This document shows positions 1 to 7,984 of a DNA stretch of 13,499 nucleotides, piece after piece. Origin of the DNA: Thiobacillaceae bacterium (GTDB lineage Bacteria > Pseudomonadota > Gammaproteobacteria > Burkholderiales > Thiobacillaceae); the NCBI GenBank assembly GCA_024643305.1, contig JAHENE010000027.1, forward strand, positions 1 through 13,499, in the 5' to 3' direction. The notes under the pieces are model-generated. The model was not told where the DNA came from. It worked only from the letters and a program-made list of their open reading frames with translations, and searched no databases. Made by a program: the position numbers and the translations under genes. Positions within the stretch are counted from its first letter, which is position 1; every line of letters starts with the position of its first letter.

Positions 1-702
1 ACCCGCGCAAAGGTCAGCCACCATTTCGCCGCGCCGCGCGCCTACCAGCAGGGCCAGCAACTGACTGCCTTCATCCTGTACTTCAAACACCCCCTTCTTG
101 AATAAAACATGGCGCGACAAATCCAGCGGGGTTTTGATGCGTATGCCCCAGGGGGAAAAAGGTGTGGCCTGGGCTTCGACGCCCTGTTTTGCCAGCAATT
201 CCAGAACGGCTTCGCGACTGTCTTTCAGGGTGTTGACGCGCAAATCCAGCGGAGCGGCGGTTTGCAGGCTGCGCCCCAAAGCGAGGATGCCCGAATCATC
301 ACGCTGGGTGCGCAGCGATTGCACCACCCACTCCGGCAGCTCGGCATGCACTTCAATGGGTGCCGCCTCGAGCGACTTCGATTTCAGCTCGGCCAGTTTG
401 GCCCGATCCTTTTCGCGGGTGAAGGGTTCCAGGTCGCGCAGGCTGATGCCCTGGAAGCGTGCCAGCCACAGCAGCAGCCACAGTCGCGGTGTGCCTTCCG
501 GCAGCAGCCAGCGCAGCGCCAGGAACTTTCTTAATACGCCATAAACACAATCAGCGATGAGGGCGCGATCCTGGCTGCCCAACTTGGGGTTGCGGCGAAA
601 ATAGGCAGACAGCAGCGCGTCGGCGGGTGCGGAGAATCGCAGCACCTCCACCAACAAGGTGCTTGCTTCCTGAAACTGGGCTGGGGTAAGTTTGAGAGAC
701 AC
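1..702 (-). CDS. RsmB/NOP-family RNA m5C methyltransferase, N-terminal part (runs off window)
   Basis: The reverse strand is open from a GTG at 702 to the window edge (234 codons, no stop). The N-terminal half is a helical region of the NusB-like kind seen in RsmB-type enzymes. It reads PADALLSAYFRRNP, then DRALIADCVYGVLRK. The last visible stretch, FEVQDEGSQLLALLVGA then VADLCAG, is the hallmark entry into the SAM-binding site of the NOL1/NOP2/Sun (RsmB) 5-methylcytosine rRNA methyltransferases. The catalytic cysteines would lie beyond the edge and cannot be checked. GTG 702 is chosen because an in-frame stop lies just upstream with no ATG between. The rightward gene starts only 10 bases away, so the promoters must lie inside one another's coding sequence. 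It could be the true 16S C967 enzyme or a paralogue; the family call is firm, the exact rRNA target is not. Confidence 0.88.
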   Translation of the reverse strand, partial: MSLKLTPAQFQEASTLLVEVLRFSAPADALLSAYFRRNPKLGSQDRALIADCVYGVLRKFLALRWLLPEGTPRLWLLLWLARFQGISLRDLEPFTREKDRAKLAELKSKSLEAAPIEVHAELPEWVVQSLRTQRDDSGILALGRSLQTAAPLDLRVNTLKDSREAVLELLAKQGVEAQATPFSPWGIRIKTPLDLSRHVLFKKGVFEVQDEGSQLLALLVGARRGEMVADLCAG

Positions 703-712
703 GAGAAAGATT

Positions 713-1120
713 ATGGAACTGACGCTTTACCGGGAAGCCCCGATTTTACGCGAGAGCCGGCATTTGCCGGCAGAAGTCTACAATCTCGCGCACCTCCTGC
801 TTGCGCACGCCGCCGCACCATGTGTTTTTGTGCCTGTCCGCAGCATGCAGTACCTGGCGGTCATCGACCATGAAGAAATCGTGTTCGTCGATCGTGAGTT
901 GCCCGGCCAAGTGCAATTGGCCTGGCAGAATTTCCAGCGTCAGGAAAGAACTTCACTTAACGAGCGCGTGGGATTTGATGTTGCGTTCTACACGCAGGAA
1001 TCCCTGCAAGTCATGGCGCGGCTCCTGACTGAATTTCCCAAGGCCTTGCAGGCCATCGCGGAAAAGGATCGCATTGGAGAACCGGCCGCTGTGCTGCCGT
1101 TTCCCGGCAAGAAGGACTAG
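713..1120 (+). CDS. Conserved-looking hypothetical protein, 135 aa
   Basis: I do not recognise this family. The ATG at 713 is preferred over an in-frame TTG at 692 because it has a purine-rich GAGAAAG upstream and because the TTG would overlap the divergent methyltransferase start. The predicted protein is soluble and mixed alpha/beta. It begins MELTLYREAPILRES, carries a strand-rich middle (CVFVPVRSMQYLAVID, then EIVFVD) and ends in helices and a Pro-rich tail. No signal peptide, membrane segment or metal-binding motif is visible. Its codon use matches the neighbours, which supports a real gene rather than a shadow. It ends three bases before the psiE stop codon on the other strand, so the two genes converge with essentially no room for a terminator. 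Confidence 0.7.
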   Translation: MELTLYREAPILRESRHLPAEVYNLAHLLLAHAAAPCVFVPVRSMQYLAVIDHEEIVFVDRELPGQVQLAWQNFQRQERTSLNERVGFDVAFYTQESLQVMARLLTEFPKALQAIAEKDRIGEPAAVLPFPGKKD

Positions 1121-1123
1121 GGC

Positions 1124-1531
1124 TTATTCGCTCGAGCTGTCTTCTTTGTAGGGCAGCTTCACGTGACCGTAGCGGATGGCTAGCACTGCCATGGCCAGCA
1201 GCAAAATCGCGCCAGCCACCACAAGCATGCGGATCTCGGTGATGTTCTTCATTTCAAGAATCAGGTATCGCGCCAGCGCGATCATGGCGATGTACAAAGG
1301 GTAGCGGATGGGCAGCTTGCCCTGCCGGTAATACACCGACACCATTGAAAGCACTTCCAGGTAGAGGAACAGCAAGAGCAGGTCTGTCAGGCTAACCGTG
1401 CCGGCGCCAAACATGACCCGTACTTCGCTGGCCGCAGCGACTACCGTGGCAATGGCGATGATGCCAAGGCCGATATGCTCAAGAAGCTCCAGGGCAAACT
1501 TGTTGAAGTTTTTGATAAAGTTCGTGGGCAT
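1124..1531 (-). CDS. psiE: PsiE family membrane protein
   Basis: A 135-residue, strongly hydrophobic protein with about four membrane helices. It resembles the phosphate-starvation-inducible PsiE family (PF06146). Helix 1 is around residues 17-35 (LEHIGLGIIAIATVVAAAS). A second is around 45-63 (the LTDLLLLFLYLEVLSMVSVYY region), followed by the family's charged turn RQGKLPIRYPLYIAMIALAR. The last is near VVAGAILLLAMAVLAIRYG. PsiE function is unresolved; it is an inner-membrane protein in the Pho regulon of E. coli. The ATG at 1531 is favoured over an upstream in-frame ATG at 1597 because AAGGAG and GAAGG lie just upstream, and because 1597 would overlap the ydcH-like gene. It sits 16 bases downstream of that gene, so the two probably form one leftward transcript. 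No Pho box was identified. Confidence 0.82.
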   Translation of the reverse strand: MPTNFIKNFNKFALELLEHIGLGIIAIATVVAAASEVRVMFGAGTVSLTDLLLLFLYLEVLSMVSVYYRQGKLPIRYPLYIAMIALARYLILEMKNITEIRMLVVAGAILLLAMAVLAIRYGHVKLPYKEDSSSE

Positions 1532-1547
1532 GCTTTGGGCCTTCTCC

Positions 1548-1763
1548 TTAAGCAGGAATGTCAGGCACCAGCTGCATGCCCAACTGCTCGATCTCATCTT
1601 TCAGCTGGAGTTTGCGTTTTTTCATGCGCTGCAGGGCAAGGCGATCATCAAATCCCGTGGCCTCAAGGTGGTTAAGCGCGGTATCGAGATCGCGATGCTC
1701 GGTTTCCAGTGCGGCAATGCGGACCTTGATGCGGACGGTTTCGGTATCACTCAGTGCGGGCAT
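1548..1763 (-). CDS. YdcH family (DUF465) small coiled-coil protein
   Basis: A 71-residue protein from the ATG at 1763. It shows the DUF465/YdcH pattern (PF04325): a helix with the TEHRDLDTAL signature at residues 21-30, a short turn containing FDD, and then the basic-acidic helix RMKKRKLQLKDEIEQL at 46-61. That is nearly the whole usual family length. Members are small, soluble, helical-hairpin proteins of unknown role. Here it heads a leftward pair with psiE and is divergent from purE. Longer in-frame extensions to 2096 on this strand run antisense through purE and are not real. The short coiled-coil design and the conserved KKRKL-LKDEI block make the family call strong even though function is unknown. 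Confidence 0.82.
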   Translation of the reverse strand: MPALSDTETVRIKVRIAALETEHRDLDTALNHLEATGFDDRLALQRMKKRKLQLKDEIEQLGMQLVPDIPA

Positions 1764-1821
1764 AAGCAGGCTCGGGGCATGTTTGAGTAGAATATACACT
1801 TTATAACAAGCAGGATCAGCC
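1764..1821. promoter_or_regulatory. Divergent ydcH-like / purE intergenic promoter region
   Basis: This 58-base gap between divergent starts is clearly richer in A+T than its flanks, with a core around 1791-1807. The reverse strand offers TATATT (1796-1791) with CTGATC 17 bases upstream (1819-1814) as a plausible sigma70 promoter for the ydcH-like/psiE pair. The forward strand has TATAAC at 1802-1807 and TATACA at 1793-1798 but no convincing -35 box. AGGA at 1812-1815, six bases before the purE ATG, is a good ribosome site. A PurR operator was not recognised. Confidence 0.4.
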
Positions 1822-2313
1822 ATGTCCCAGCCCCTTGTTGGTGTCGTCATGGGTTCTTCCAGCGACTGGGAAGTGATGCAGCATGCCGTTGCCCAGTTGC
1901 AGGCCTTCGGCATTGCCCATGAAGCGCGTGTCGTTTCCGCCCACCGCACCCCCGATCTGTTATACGAATACGCCGCCAGCGCCGAATCGCGGGGGCTCAA
2001 GGCCATCATCGCAGGGGCCGGCGGCGCGGCCCACCTGCCGGGCATGCTTGCCGCCAAGACCATCGTGCCGGTGCTGGGCGTGCCGGTGCCATCCAAGTAT
2101 CTAAAAGGCCAGGACTCACTTTATTCCATCGTGCAGATGCCCAAGGGCATCCCCGTTGCCACCTTTGCCATCGGCGAAGCCGGCGCGGCCAACGCCGGGC
2201 TGTTTGCCGTATCCATGATCGCGCGGGACAACCCTGAGGTGGCAAAGAAACTGGAGAAATTCCGCGCGGAACTGACCGAATCCGTGCTGGCCATGCAGTT
2301 GCCAGAAAGCTAA
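1822..2313 (+). CDS. purE: N5-carboxyaminoimidazole ribonucleotide mutase, PurE class I
   Basis: A 163-residue cytoplasmic enzyme that moves the carboxylate of N5-CAIR to C4, giving CAIR in de novo purine synthesis. It has the class I signatures: GSSSDW at residues 11-16 binding the ribotide phosphate, AHRTP at 40-44, and the glycine-rich [11 protein letters not shown] at 64-74 with the conserved His71. Length is standard for bacterial class I PurE, which works as an octamer. The start has AGGA six bases upstream. purK follows after nine bases; the pairing with purK identifies this as the two-step PurK/PurE route rather than the single-step class II PurE. It appears to be the first gene of a tight rightward run that continues into the lasso cluster. 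Confidence 0.97.
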   Translation: MSQPLVGVVMGSSSDWEVMQHAVAQLQAFGIAHEARVVSAHRTPDLLYEYAASAESRGLKAIIAGAGGAAHLPGMLAAKTIVPVLGVPVPSKYLKGQDSLYSIVQMPKGIPVATFAIGEAGAANAGLFAVSMIARDNPEVAKKLEKFRAELTESVLAMQLPES

Positions 2314-2322
2314 CCCAAACCG

Positions 2323-3453
2323 ATGAGCAAGCTCCCTTTATTGCCGGGTGCCACGCTTGGCATCCTCGGCGGCGGCCAGCTTGGCCGCATGTTCACCATC
2401 GCCGCCCGCACCATGGGCTACAAGGTCATGGTGCTGGACCCCGACCCGCAAAGCCCGGCAGGGCAGATGGCCGACGTGCATTTGCAGGCCGACTACACTG
2501 ACCACGGCGCGCTTAAAAAATTGGGCGAAGCCTGCGCAGCTGTCACCACCGAATTCGAAAACGTCCCTGCCGAAAGCCTGATCGAACTTGCGAAAAACTG
2601 CCGCGTCTCGCCTGGCGCGGATGCAGTCGCCATCGTGCAGGACAGAAGCCGGGAGAAATCCTGGCTTGCCGACAACGGCTTTGCCACCGCGCCCTTTGCG
2701 TTGATCAATAACGAAGCTGATCTGGAAGCAGGTGCGAAAGCGACAGGATTTCCCGCGATATTGAAGGTCAGCCGCTTCGGCTACGACGGCAAGGGCCAGT
2801 TCCGGGTTGCTTCCGCCGAAGAGCTCAAGGCCGCGTTTGCTGAACTGAAAGGCATTGCCTGCGTGCTGGAAGGTTTCGTCAATCTGGAACGCGAAGTCTC
2901 CGTGGTGCTGGCGCGCGACGATGCCGGCCAATGCGCGCTTTTCCCTGTCGCGGAAAACCGCCACGAAAACGGCATCCTCGATGTTTCCATCGTGCCGGCC
3001 CGGGTGGCGGATGCGCTTGCCCAGACCGCCATCGACATGGCGCGAAACGTTGCCGGCAAGCTTGGCTATGTGGGCGTGATGGCCGTCGAGTTTTTTGTTG
3101 CCGACGGCAAGCTGCTGGTCAATGAAATCGCGCCGCGCCCGCACAACTCCGGCCACTACACCCTGGATGCCTGCGCCACGGACCAGTTCGAACAGCAGGT
3201 AAGGGCGCTCTGCGGCCTGCCCTTAGGAGATACGCGCCTGCTGTCGCCGGTCGTCATGGTCAACATTCTCGGCGACCGCTGGGTAAACGGCGGCCCGCAC
3301 TGGGACAAGCTGCTTGCCCACCCCAACATCAAACTGCACCTCTACGGCAAAGAAACCGCGCGCCCCGGGCGCAAGATGGGACACTTCAATGTGCTCGATG
3401 CAAACCTCGACGAGGCCTTGAGCCTGGCCGAAAACATGCGGCAAAAATTATGA
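2323..3453 (+). CDS. purK: N5-carboxyaminoimidazole ribonucleotide synthase, PurK
   Basis: A 376-residue ATP-grasp ligase that converts aminoimidazole ribonucleotide, bicarbonate and ATP to N5-CAIR, the substrate of PurE. The N-terminal biotin-carboxylase-like fold opens with GILGGGQLGRM (residues 13-23), followed by VLDPDPQSPAGQMAD. The ATP-grasp core includes ILKVSRFGYDGKGQ, LEREVSVVLARD, ENRHENGILD and the catalytic NEIAPRPHNSGHYT segment typical of PurK. The C-terminal part (LPLGDTRLLSPVVMVNILGD, then HLYGKETARPGRKMGHFNVL) is also standard. Length fits the family. It starts nine bases after purE, with only a weak Shine-Dalgarno, and its stop overlaps the manC start by ATGA, which points to translational coupling of purine and sugar-nucleotide genes. 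Confidence 0.97.
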   Translation: MSKLPLLPGATLGILGGGQLGRMFTIAARTMGYKVMVLDPDPQSPAGQMADVHLQADYTDHGALKKLGEACAAVTTEFENVPAESLIELAKNCRVSPGADAVAIVQDRSREKSWLADNGFATAPFALINNEADLEAGAKATGFPAILKVSRFGYDGKGQFRVASAEELKAAFAELKGIACVLEGFVNLEREVSVVLARDDAGQCALFPVAENRHENGILDVSIVPARVADALAQTAIDMARNVAGKLGYVGVMAVEFFVADGKLLVNEIAPRPHNSGHYTLDACATDQFEQQVRALCGLPLGDTRLLSPVVMVNILGDRWVNGGPHWDKLLAHPNIKLHLYGKETARPGRKMGHFNVLDANLDEALSLAENMRQKL

Positions 3454-4868
3454 TTCATCCCGTTATCCTCTCCGGCGGTTCCGGCACACGGCTTTGGCCC
3501 CTGTCGCGCGCAGCGCTGCCCAAGCAACTGCTGCCGCTGGTGTCCGAGCGCTCCATGCTGCAGGAAACCGTACTGCGCCTAAGCGGACTGCCGGATGTCG
3601 GCACACCCATGGTGGTGTGCGGCAACGACCACCGCTTTCTGGTCGCCGAGCAGATGCAGGAAATCGGTGTGGAGCACCCTGCGCTGCTGCTGGAACCCAT
3701 GGGACGCAACACTGCGCCCGCCGTCGCAATTGCAGCTTTTGCACTCATGGAGCAGGATGCCGATGCCGTCATGCTGGTGCTGCCGGCTGATCACCTTATT
3801 GCCGATACACCGGCGTTCCATCGCGCCATTGCTCGTGCGGCGAAGGCAGCCGAGGCGGGTTTGCTGGTCACTTTCGGCATCCAGCCCGATGCGCCCGAAA
3901 CCGGCTACGGTTACATCCGCCGCGGTGAGTTGTTGGCAAACCTTGACGACACATATCGCGTGGGTGCCTTTGTGGAAAAACCCGACCACGCCACGGCAAA
4001 GACCTATGTGAAGAGCGGTGACTTTTTCTGGAACAGCGGCATGTTCGTGTTCAAGGCGGCGCGCTACCTGCAGGAACTGGAAAAACTCCGCCCCGATATC
4101 CTGGAAGCTGCGCGTGCCGCCTGGTCAAGCCGCAAGAGCGATCTCGATTTCTGCCGCCTGGATGCAGATGCCTTCGGCGCCTGTCCCTCGGACTCCATTG
4201 ATTACGCCGTCATGGAAAAAACCGATGCCGCCGCCGTGGTGCCGGTCGACATGGGATGGAACGACGTCGGTTCATGGTCCTCGCTGTGGCAAACAGCCGC
4301 CACACGTGACGACAACGGCAACAGCGTGCGCGGCGATGTGTTGCTGGAAGAAGTCAGCAATTCCTACGTGCGCGCGGAAACGCGCATGGTGGCAGCGATA
4401 GGGGTAAAGGATATCGTCATTGTGGAAACGCCCGACGCCGTACTGGTTGCGCACAAGGACCAGGCGCAGCAGGTCAAGAAAATTGTCGAACGCCTGCACA
4501 CCAGCGAGCGCGACGAACACATCAGCCACACTCGGGTTTACCGACCCTGGGGCTGGTACGAACAGCGCGACGAAGGCGCGCGCTTCCAGGTCAAGCGCAT
4601 CATGTTGAAGCCCGGCGCCAAGATCTCCCTTCAGTCCCATAAGCACCGCAGCGAACACTGGGTGGTGGTAAACGGCACGGCGACCGTCACGCGCGGCGAA
4701 GACATCATTACCCTGCACGAAAACCAGTCCACCTACATCCCGGCCGGCATGGTGCACCGCCTGGAAAACAAAACTGATGATCCGCTGCACATCGTCGAAA
4801 TCCAGTCCGGCAGTTACCTGGGCGAAGACGACATCGTGCGGCTGGAAGACATTTACAAGCGTGATTGA
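3450..4868 (+). CDS. manC: Bifunctional mannose-1-phosphate guanylyltransferase / mannose-6-phosphate isomerase (type II PMI)
   Basis: A 472-residue cytoplasmic enzyme of the AlgA/ManC/XanB type that makes GDP-mannose and, in the two-domain form, also interconverts fructose-6-P and mannose-6-P. The nucleotidyltransferase domain opens with LSGGSGTRLWPLSR, the GMP-transfer signature, followed by PKQLLPL, and has LPADHLI and VEKPD in the expected order. The C-terminal cupin carries the zinc-binding isomerase motif at residues 395-407 (Q395, H397, H399, E402, H403, then W-V-V-V). It ends with GEDDIVRLEDIY as in other family members. Both activities therefore look intact. The ATG overlaps the purK stop. 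GDP-mannose would feed the exopolysaccharide genes implied at the right edge; use by the adjacent lasso cluster is possible but unproven. Confidence 0.95.
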   Translation: MIHPVILSGGSGTRLWPLSRAALPKQLLPLVSERSMLQETVLRLSGLPDVGTPMVVCGNDHRFLVAEQMQEIGVEHPALLLEPMGRNTAPAVAIAAFALMEQDADAVMLVLPADHLIADTPAFHRAIARAAKAAEAGLLVTFGIQPDAPETGYGYIRRGELLANLDDTYRVGAFVEKPDHATAKTYVKSGDFFWNSGMFVFKAARYLQELEKLRPDILEAARAAWSSRKSDLDFCRLDADAFGACPSDSIDYAVMEKTDAAAVVPVDMGWNDVGSWSSLWQTAATRDDNGNSVRGDVLLEEVSNSYVRAETRMVAAIGVKDIVIVETPDAVLVAHKDQAQQVKKIVERLHTSERDEHISHTRVYRPWGWYEQRDEGARFQVKRIMLKPGAKISLQSHKHRSEHWVVVNGTATVTRGEDIITLHENQSTYIPAGMVHRLENKTDDPLHIVEIQSGSYLGEDDIVRLEDIYKRD

Positions 4869-4912
4869 TCAACGCGCATACCGTTAACCGTAGGTTTGAT
4901 AGGTTGCGGCGC

Positions 4913-6001
4913 ATGGCTTCTTCCCCCACCAGACTACCCGATTACCGCAGCGCCTTGCTGCCGATTCTGGCTGGGCCAGCCGATTGCCGCCGGTTGCTGG
5001 CAGAGGCGGACACCACCTTCCTGAATTTCATTCTGTCGCAGGATCTTGGACCGCTCTGGCATTACACGCTGCAGAACGCAGGCTTGCTGGAAGGCTTGCC
5101 GCCAGAAACCGTTGAACCCCTGTCCGGATCGCGCAGAGTTGCTGTGGCGTCATATCTGGCGCAGCGGGCAGCGTTGGAAAAACTGGGCAAGATGTTTGAT
5201 GGCCAGGACATCGCCTATGCGGTAATGAAGGGAGTCCATGTGCGCGAATGCGCTTATCCCGAGGCTTCACTCAGAACGTCCTGTGATATCGATATTCTGG
5301 TGTTGCCGGGAAAAAAGCAAATGGCGGCACGGTTGCTTGTTGACGCGGGCTACAAGCTACATGCCGATCCCGCCAACATCAGCCACGAAGCGACATTCAG
5401 CAACCCACCGGTTGATATTGATCTGCATTGGGACATCATGCGGCCGGGGCGCACCCGCATAGACATGGCAGCCGGCCTTCTCGATCGGCGCCAACGCATC
5501 AATGGCATTTGGGGGTTGTCGGACAACGACACGCTTTTCCTGATGCTGACGCATCCGGCATTCACCAAGTACGTGTGCTCTCCAAATATGGGGCTGGCGC
5601 GCGTGGCGGATTTCCTGCTCTGGATAAAGCGCAGACAAATCGAATGGCCGGCAGTTTTGCGATTGCTCGATCAGGCTGGATTGAAAACAGCCGCCTGGAC
5701 CATGCTTGCCTGGTATTCGATGCTTGCCCCGGAACAATCCCTTGCATTGCTGTCCGAGTGGCGTAGCAGTGTGCGCCCCGGAAAATTGCGCTCGGCCTAT
5801 CTTCAATATTGGTTGACGCATGATTTGCCAAGCAGGTTGATAAACCAACCCTTACCTATACAAATTGGCTTCACGTTGGCCATGCATGACAAAATGGCTG
5901 ATGCATTGCACGCGTTGAGCGGCTTGCGCATTGCACGCAAAACCGCAATGCGTGACGTTGCCTTGCTTGTGGGCGGACAGGACAAGTTGGCGAACGGATA
6001 A
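4913..6001 (+). CDS. NTP_transf_5-type nucleotidyltransferase, lasso-cluster associated
   Basis: A 362-residue protein of the 'uncharacterised nucleotidyltransferase' family (PF14907). Numbering from the ATG at 4913, the family core is VMKGVHV (104-110), RTSCDIDILV (121-130) with the metal-binding Asp125-x-Asp127 pair, and VDIDLHWDI (167-175) supplying another Asp/His set. Family members sit in lasso clusters that also have an HPr-kinase-like gene, such as those of paeninodin and pseudomycoidin. Their substrate is not settled, so transfer of a nucleotidyl or sugar group to the peptide is only inference. The start is uncertain: an in-frame TTG at 4865 would overlap the manC stop, but ATG 4913 has an AGG nine bases upstream. 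The stop codon directly abuts the ABC exporter ATG. It opens the lasso part of the run. Confidence 0.82.
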   Translation: MASSPTRLPDYRSALLPILAGPADCRRLLAEADTTFLNFILSQDLGPLWHYTLQNAGLLEGLPPETVEPLSGSRRVAVASYLAQRAALEKLGKMFDGQDIAYAVMKGVHVRECAYPEASLRTSCDIDILVLPGKKQMAARLLVDAGYKLHADPANISHEATFSNPPVDIDLHWDIMRPGRTRIDMAAGLLDRRQRINGIWGLSDNDTLFLMLTHPAFTKYVCSPNMGLARVADFLLWIKRRQIEWPAVLRLLDQAGLKTAAWTMLAWYSMLAPEQSLALLSEWRSSVRPGKLRSAYLQYWLTHDLPSRLINQPLPIQIGFTLAMHDKMADALHALSGLRIARKTAMRDVALLVGGQDKLANG

Positions 6002-7660
6002 ATGAAAGACTCTGATTACAGATTCCTGCTCCAGCATGCCTACGCCTACAGGGGGATGCTTGCACTGAGCGCCTTGATGATGGTGGCCGAAAGCGGCGTG
6101 GCGCTGGCTGTGCCCTGGTTGGGCGGCCGGGTCGCAGAAGGGCTGCTGTCGAGCGCGCTCCGCAACACGGGTATCGTGCTGCTGGCCTTGCTGATACTTT
6201 TTGCTGTGCAGGCATTGCTCAAGTTTGGCAACACCTACCTATTGAGCCGAAGTGCTGAACATATCCTCGCTGACCTGCGTATCCGGCTCTACGACCACCT
6301 CCAGGCATTGCCACTAAGCTTTTACCATCAGCGTCGTCAGGGCGAGATACTGTCCCTGCTCACCTACGATGTCGAGAGGCTGAGCGGTTATGTAACCGGC
6401 ACCTTGCTTAGCGTGGTTCCCCTGCTCATTACCGTGGCAGGCGCACTGGTGTTCATGTTCCGTATCGACCCTACGCTTTCGCTGATTGCCGCGATACTCA
6501 TCCCGCTGTTCTATCTCATGCTTAAAATCGTCGGCCGCCGACTGCGCCCCCTTGCCAGCCAGTTGCAGGAAGCGCATGCCGGTGCGGTAGCCATCGCCGA
6601 AGAAAACCTCGGCATGCTGCCTGCCATCAAGACCTTTACCCGCGAGCCCCAGGAATCCGAGCGCTACCGCAGGCAGATCAATCAAATCCTGAGCCTGAGT
6701 GCCAGACAGCGCGCAATTTATTCAGGGCTTGGCCCGGCCGTGCAGTTGCTGGCAGCAGCCGGCATCGTGCTGGTGCTTTGGCTGGGAGGTGAACGCATCA
6801 CAGGCGGCACGATGAGCCCCGGCGAACTGGTCACTTTTTTGCTCTACACAACGCTGCTCACCCGTCCGGTCAGCGCACTGGCCGATGTTTACGGCCAGAC
6901 CCAGGGCGCACGTGGCGCCCTGCAGCGTCTTCAGGATGTAATGACAGAGCGGCCTGAACCCTTTACACGGACGGCGCATGAGTTGCCGCAAGTGCGCGGC
7001 GAAATAGCATTTCGCAATCTTGGCTTTGCTTACCCTGGCCGCAAGCCCGTGCTGGAAAACTTCAACCTGCACATCAAGGCAGGCGAAACCATCGCCATAA
7101 CCGGCGAGAATGGTGCAGGTAAAAGCACGCTCGCCCATCTGCTCATGCGCCTGCACGAGCCCGAGTCAGGCCAGATACTCATCGACGGAACGGACGTCGC
7201 GGCGGTAAGCCTTACCAGCCTGCGCAGCCAGATTGGCGTGGTTCCCCAACACGTACTGCTGTTCAACGGCACAGTGCGCGACAACATCGCTTATGGACGC
7301 CTCGATGCGGTTACAGAATCCATCGAACACGCCGCCAAGCTTGCACGTGCGCACGACTTCATCCTCAAACTCCCCAATGGTTACGACACCCTCATCGGTG
7401 ATCAGGGTGTTCGTCTTTCCGGCGGCCAACGCCAACGTATTGCGCTGGCTCGCGCGCTTCTCAAGAACCCGCCCATCCTCATCCTGGACGAAGCCACCGC
7501 CATGTTCGACCCAGAGGGGGAGCGTGAATTTCTGGAAGAAAGCCGGCAAGTCCTCAAGAACCGCACCGTCCTGCTGATTACTCATCGCCCGGCCAGTCTG
7601 GCGCTGGCAGACCGAGTAATTGAAATCGGCGAACATGGGCTACGCGAGCGAGTGTCCTAG
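6002..7660 (+). CDS. Lasso-type ABC exporter (fused membrane and ATPase domains)
   Basis: A 552-residue half-transporter of the MsbA/McjD kind, expected to act as an inner-membrane homodimer that exports the mature peptide and confers self-immunity. Residues ~1-300 contain six membrane helices with the coupling-helix segment LPLSFYHQRRQGEILSLLT. The ATPase domain has Walker A GENGAGKST (368-376), Q-loop VVPQ, signature LSGGQ (472-476), Walker B ILILDEA with Asp496 and Glu497, and the switch His528 in ITHRP. All catalytic residues are present. There is no N-terminal C39 peptidase domain, consistent with a separate leader peptidase (B2). The ATG follows the preceding stop without a gap. Sequence alone would also fit a lipid or toxin exporter; the lasso role is inferred from the neighbouring B1, B2 and cyclase. 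Confidence 0.93.
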   Translation: MKDSDYRFLLQHAYAYRGMLALSALMMVAESGVALAVPWLGGRVAEGLLSSALRNTGIVLLALLILFAVQALLKFGNTYLLSRSAEHILADLRIRLYDHLQALPLSFYHQRRQGEILSLLTYDVERLSGYVTGTLLSVVPLLITVAGALVFMFRIDPTLSLIAAILIPLFYLMLKIVGRRLRPLASQLQEAHAGAVAIAEENLGMLPAIKTFTREPQESERYRRQINQILSLSARQRAIYSGLGPAVQLLAAAGIVLVLWLGGERITGGTMSPGELVTFLLYTTLLTRPVSALADVYGQTQGARGALQRLQDVMTERPEPFTRTAHELPQVRGEIAFRNLGFAYPGRKPVLENFNLHIKAGETIAITGENGAGKSTLAHLLMRLHEPESGQILIDGTDVAAVSLTSLRSQIGVVPQHVLLFNGTVRDNIAYGRLDAVTESIEHAAKLARAHDFILKLPNGYDTLIGDQGVRLSGGQRQRIALARALLKNPPILILDEATAMFDPEGEREFLEESRQVLKNRTVLLITHRPASLALADRVIEIGEHGLRERVS

Positions 7661-7714
7661 CGGGTGGCAATGCCGGGTAAAATGCCCCAAGCACAGTAAG
7701 CAAGGTTCTCAGTC

Positions 7715-7984
7715 ATGTTGTCAAAACGCGTAATCCTTTCCCCCGAAGCCATGTTCCAGGAAATTGGCGGCGAGGGCGTCATTCTCGATTTGAAAAGCTC
7801 CAGCTATTTTGGTTTGGACGAAGTCGGCGTGCGCCTTTGGCAGCTACTGCAAATCGATCCAAGCCTGCAAGCCGCCTGCGCTGCGCTGCTGGAAGAATTC
7901 GAAGTCGAGCAGGGACAACTCGAGCAGGATTTGACCAAGCTTGTCGACCAGCTAATCGAAGCAGGCCTTGCCAGCATTGAATAA
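7715..7984 (+). CDS. Lasso peptide B1 protein (PqqD-like leader-binding, RRE)
   Basis: An 89-residue stand-alone PqqD-fold protein (RiPP recognition element). In lasso pathways B1 grips the leader of the precursor through its YxxPxL motif and delivers it to the B2 peptidase. The sequence follows the PqqD plan: strands in VILSPEAMFQEIGGEGVILDLKSSSYFGLDEVG (read in two blocks), then winged-helix helices containing VRLWQLL, and a C-terminal helix ending LVDQLIEAGLA. Length is standard for B1. AAGG lies nine bases before the ATG. A TAAAAT box at 7678-7683 in the 54-base gap upstream could be a -10, but no good -35 accompanies it. The gene overlaps the start of B2. A PqqD chaperone of an 'HPr-rel' system is the alternative; B2 and cyclase next door argue for lasso. 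Confidence 0.9.
   Translation: MLSKRVILSPEAMFQEIGGEGVILDLKSSSYFGLDEVGVRLWQLLQIDPSLQAACAALLEEFEVEQGQLEQDLTKLVDQLIEAGLASIE

Noticed and set aside
98..544. Rightward open frames at the left edge
   Set aside because: They are shadows of the reverse-strand RsmB/NOP methyltransferase, whose translation gives recognisable family motifs.
2338..3156. Long open frame on the reverse strand through purK (272 codons)
   Set aside because: It lies wholly antisense to a clear PurK, has no family resemblance or ribosome site, and is the kind of frame that high third-position GC produces by chance.
6902..6922. GC-rich inverted repeat CAGGGCGC/GCGCCCTG in the exporter gene
   Set aside because: An 8-bp GC-rich stem inside a conserved coding region of a GC-rich gene is expected by chance.
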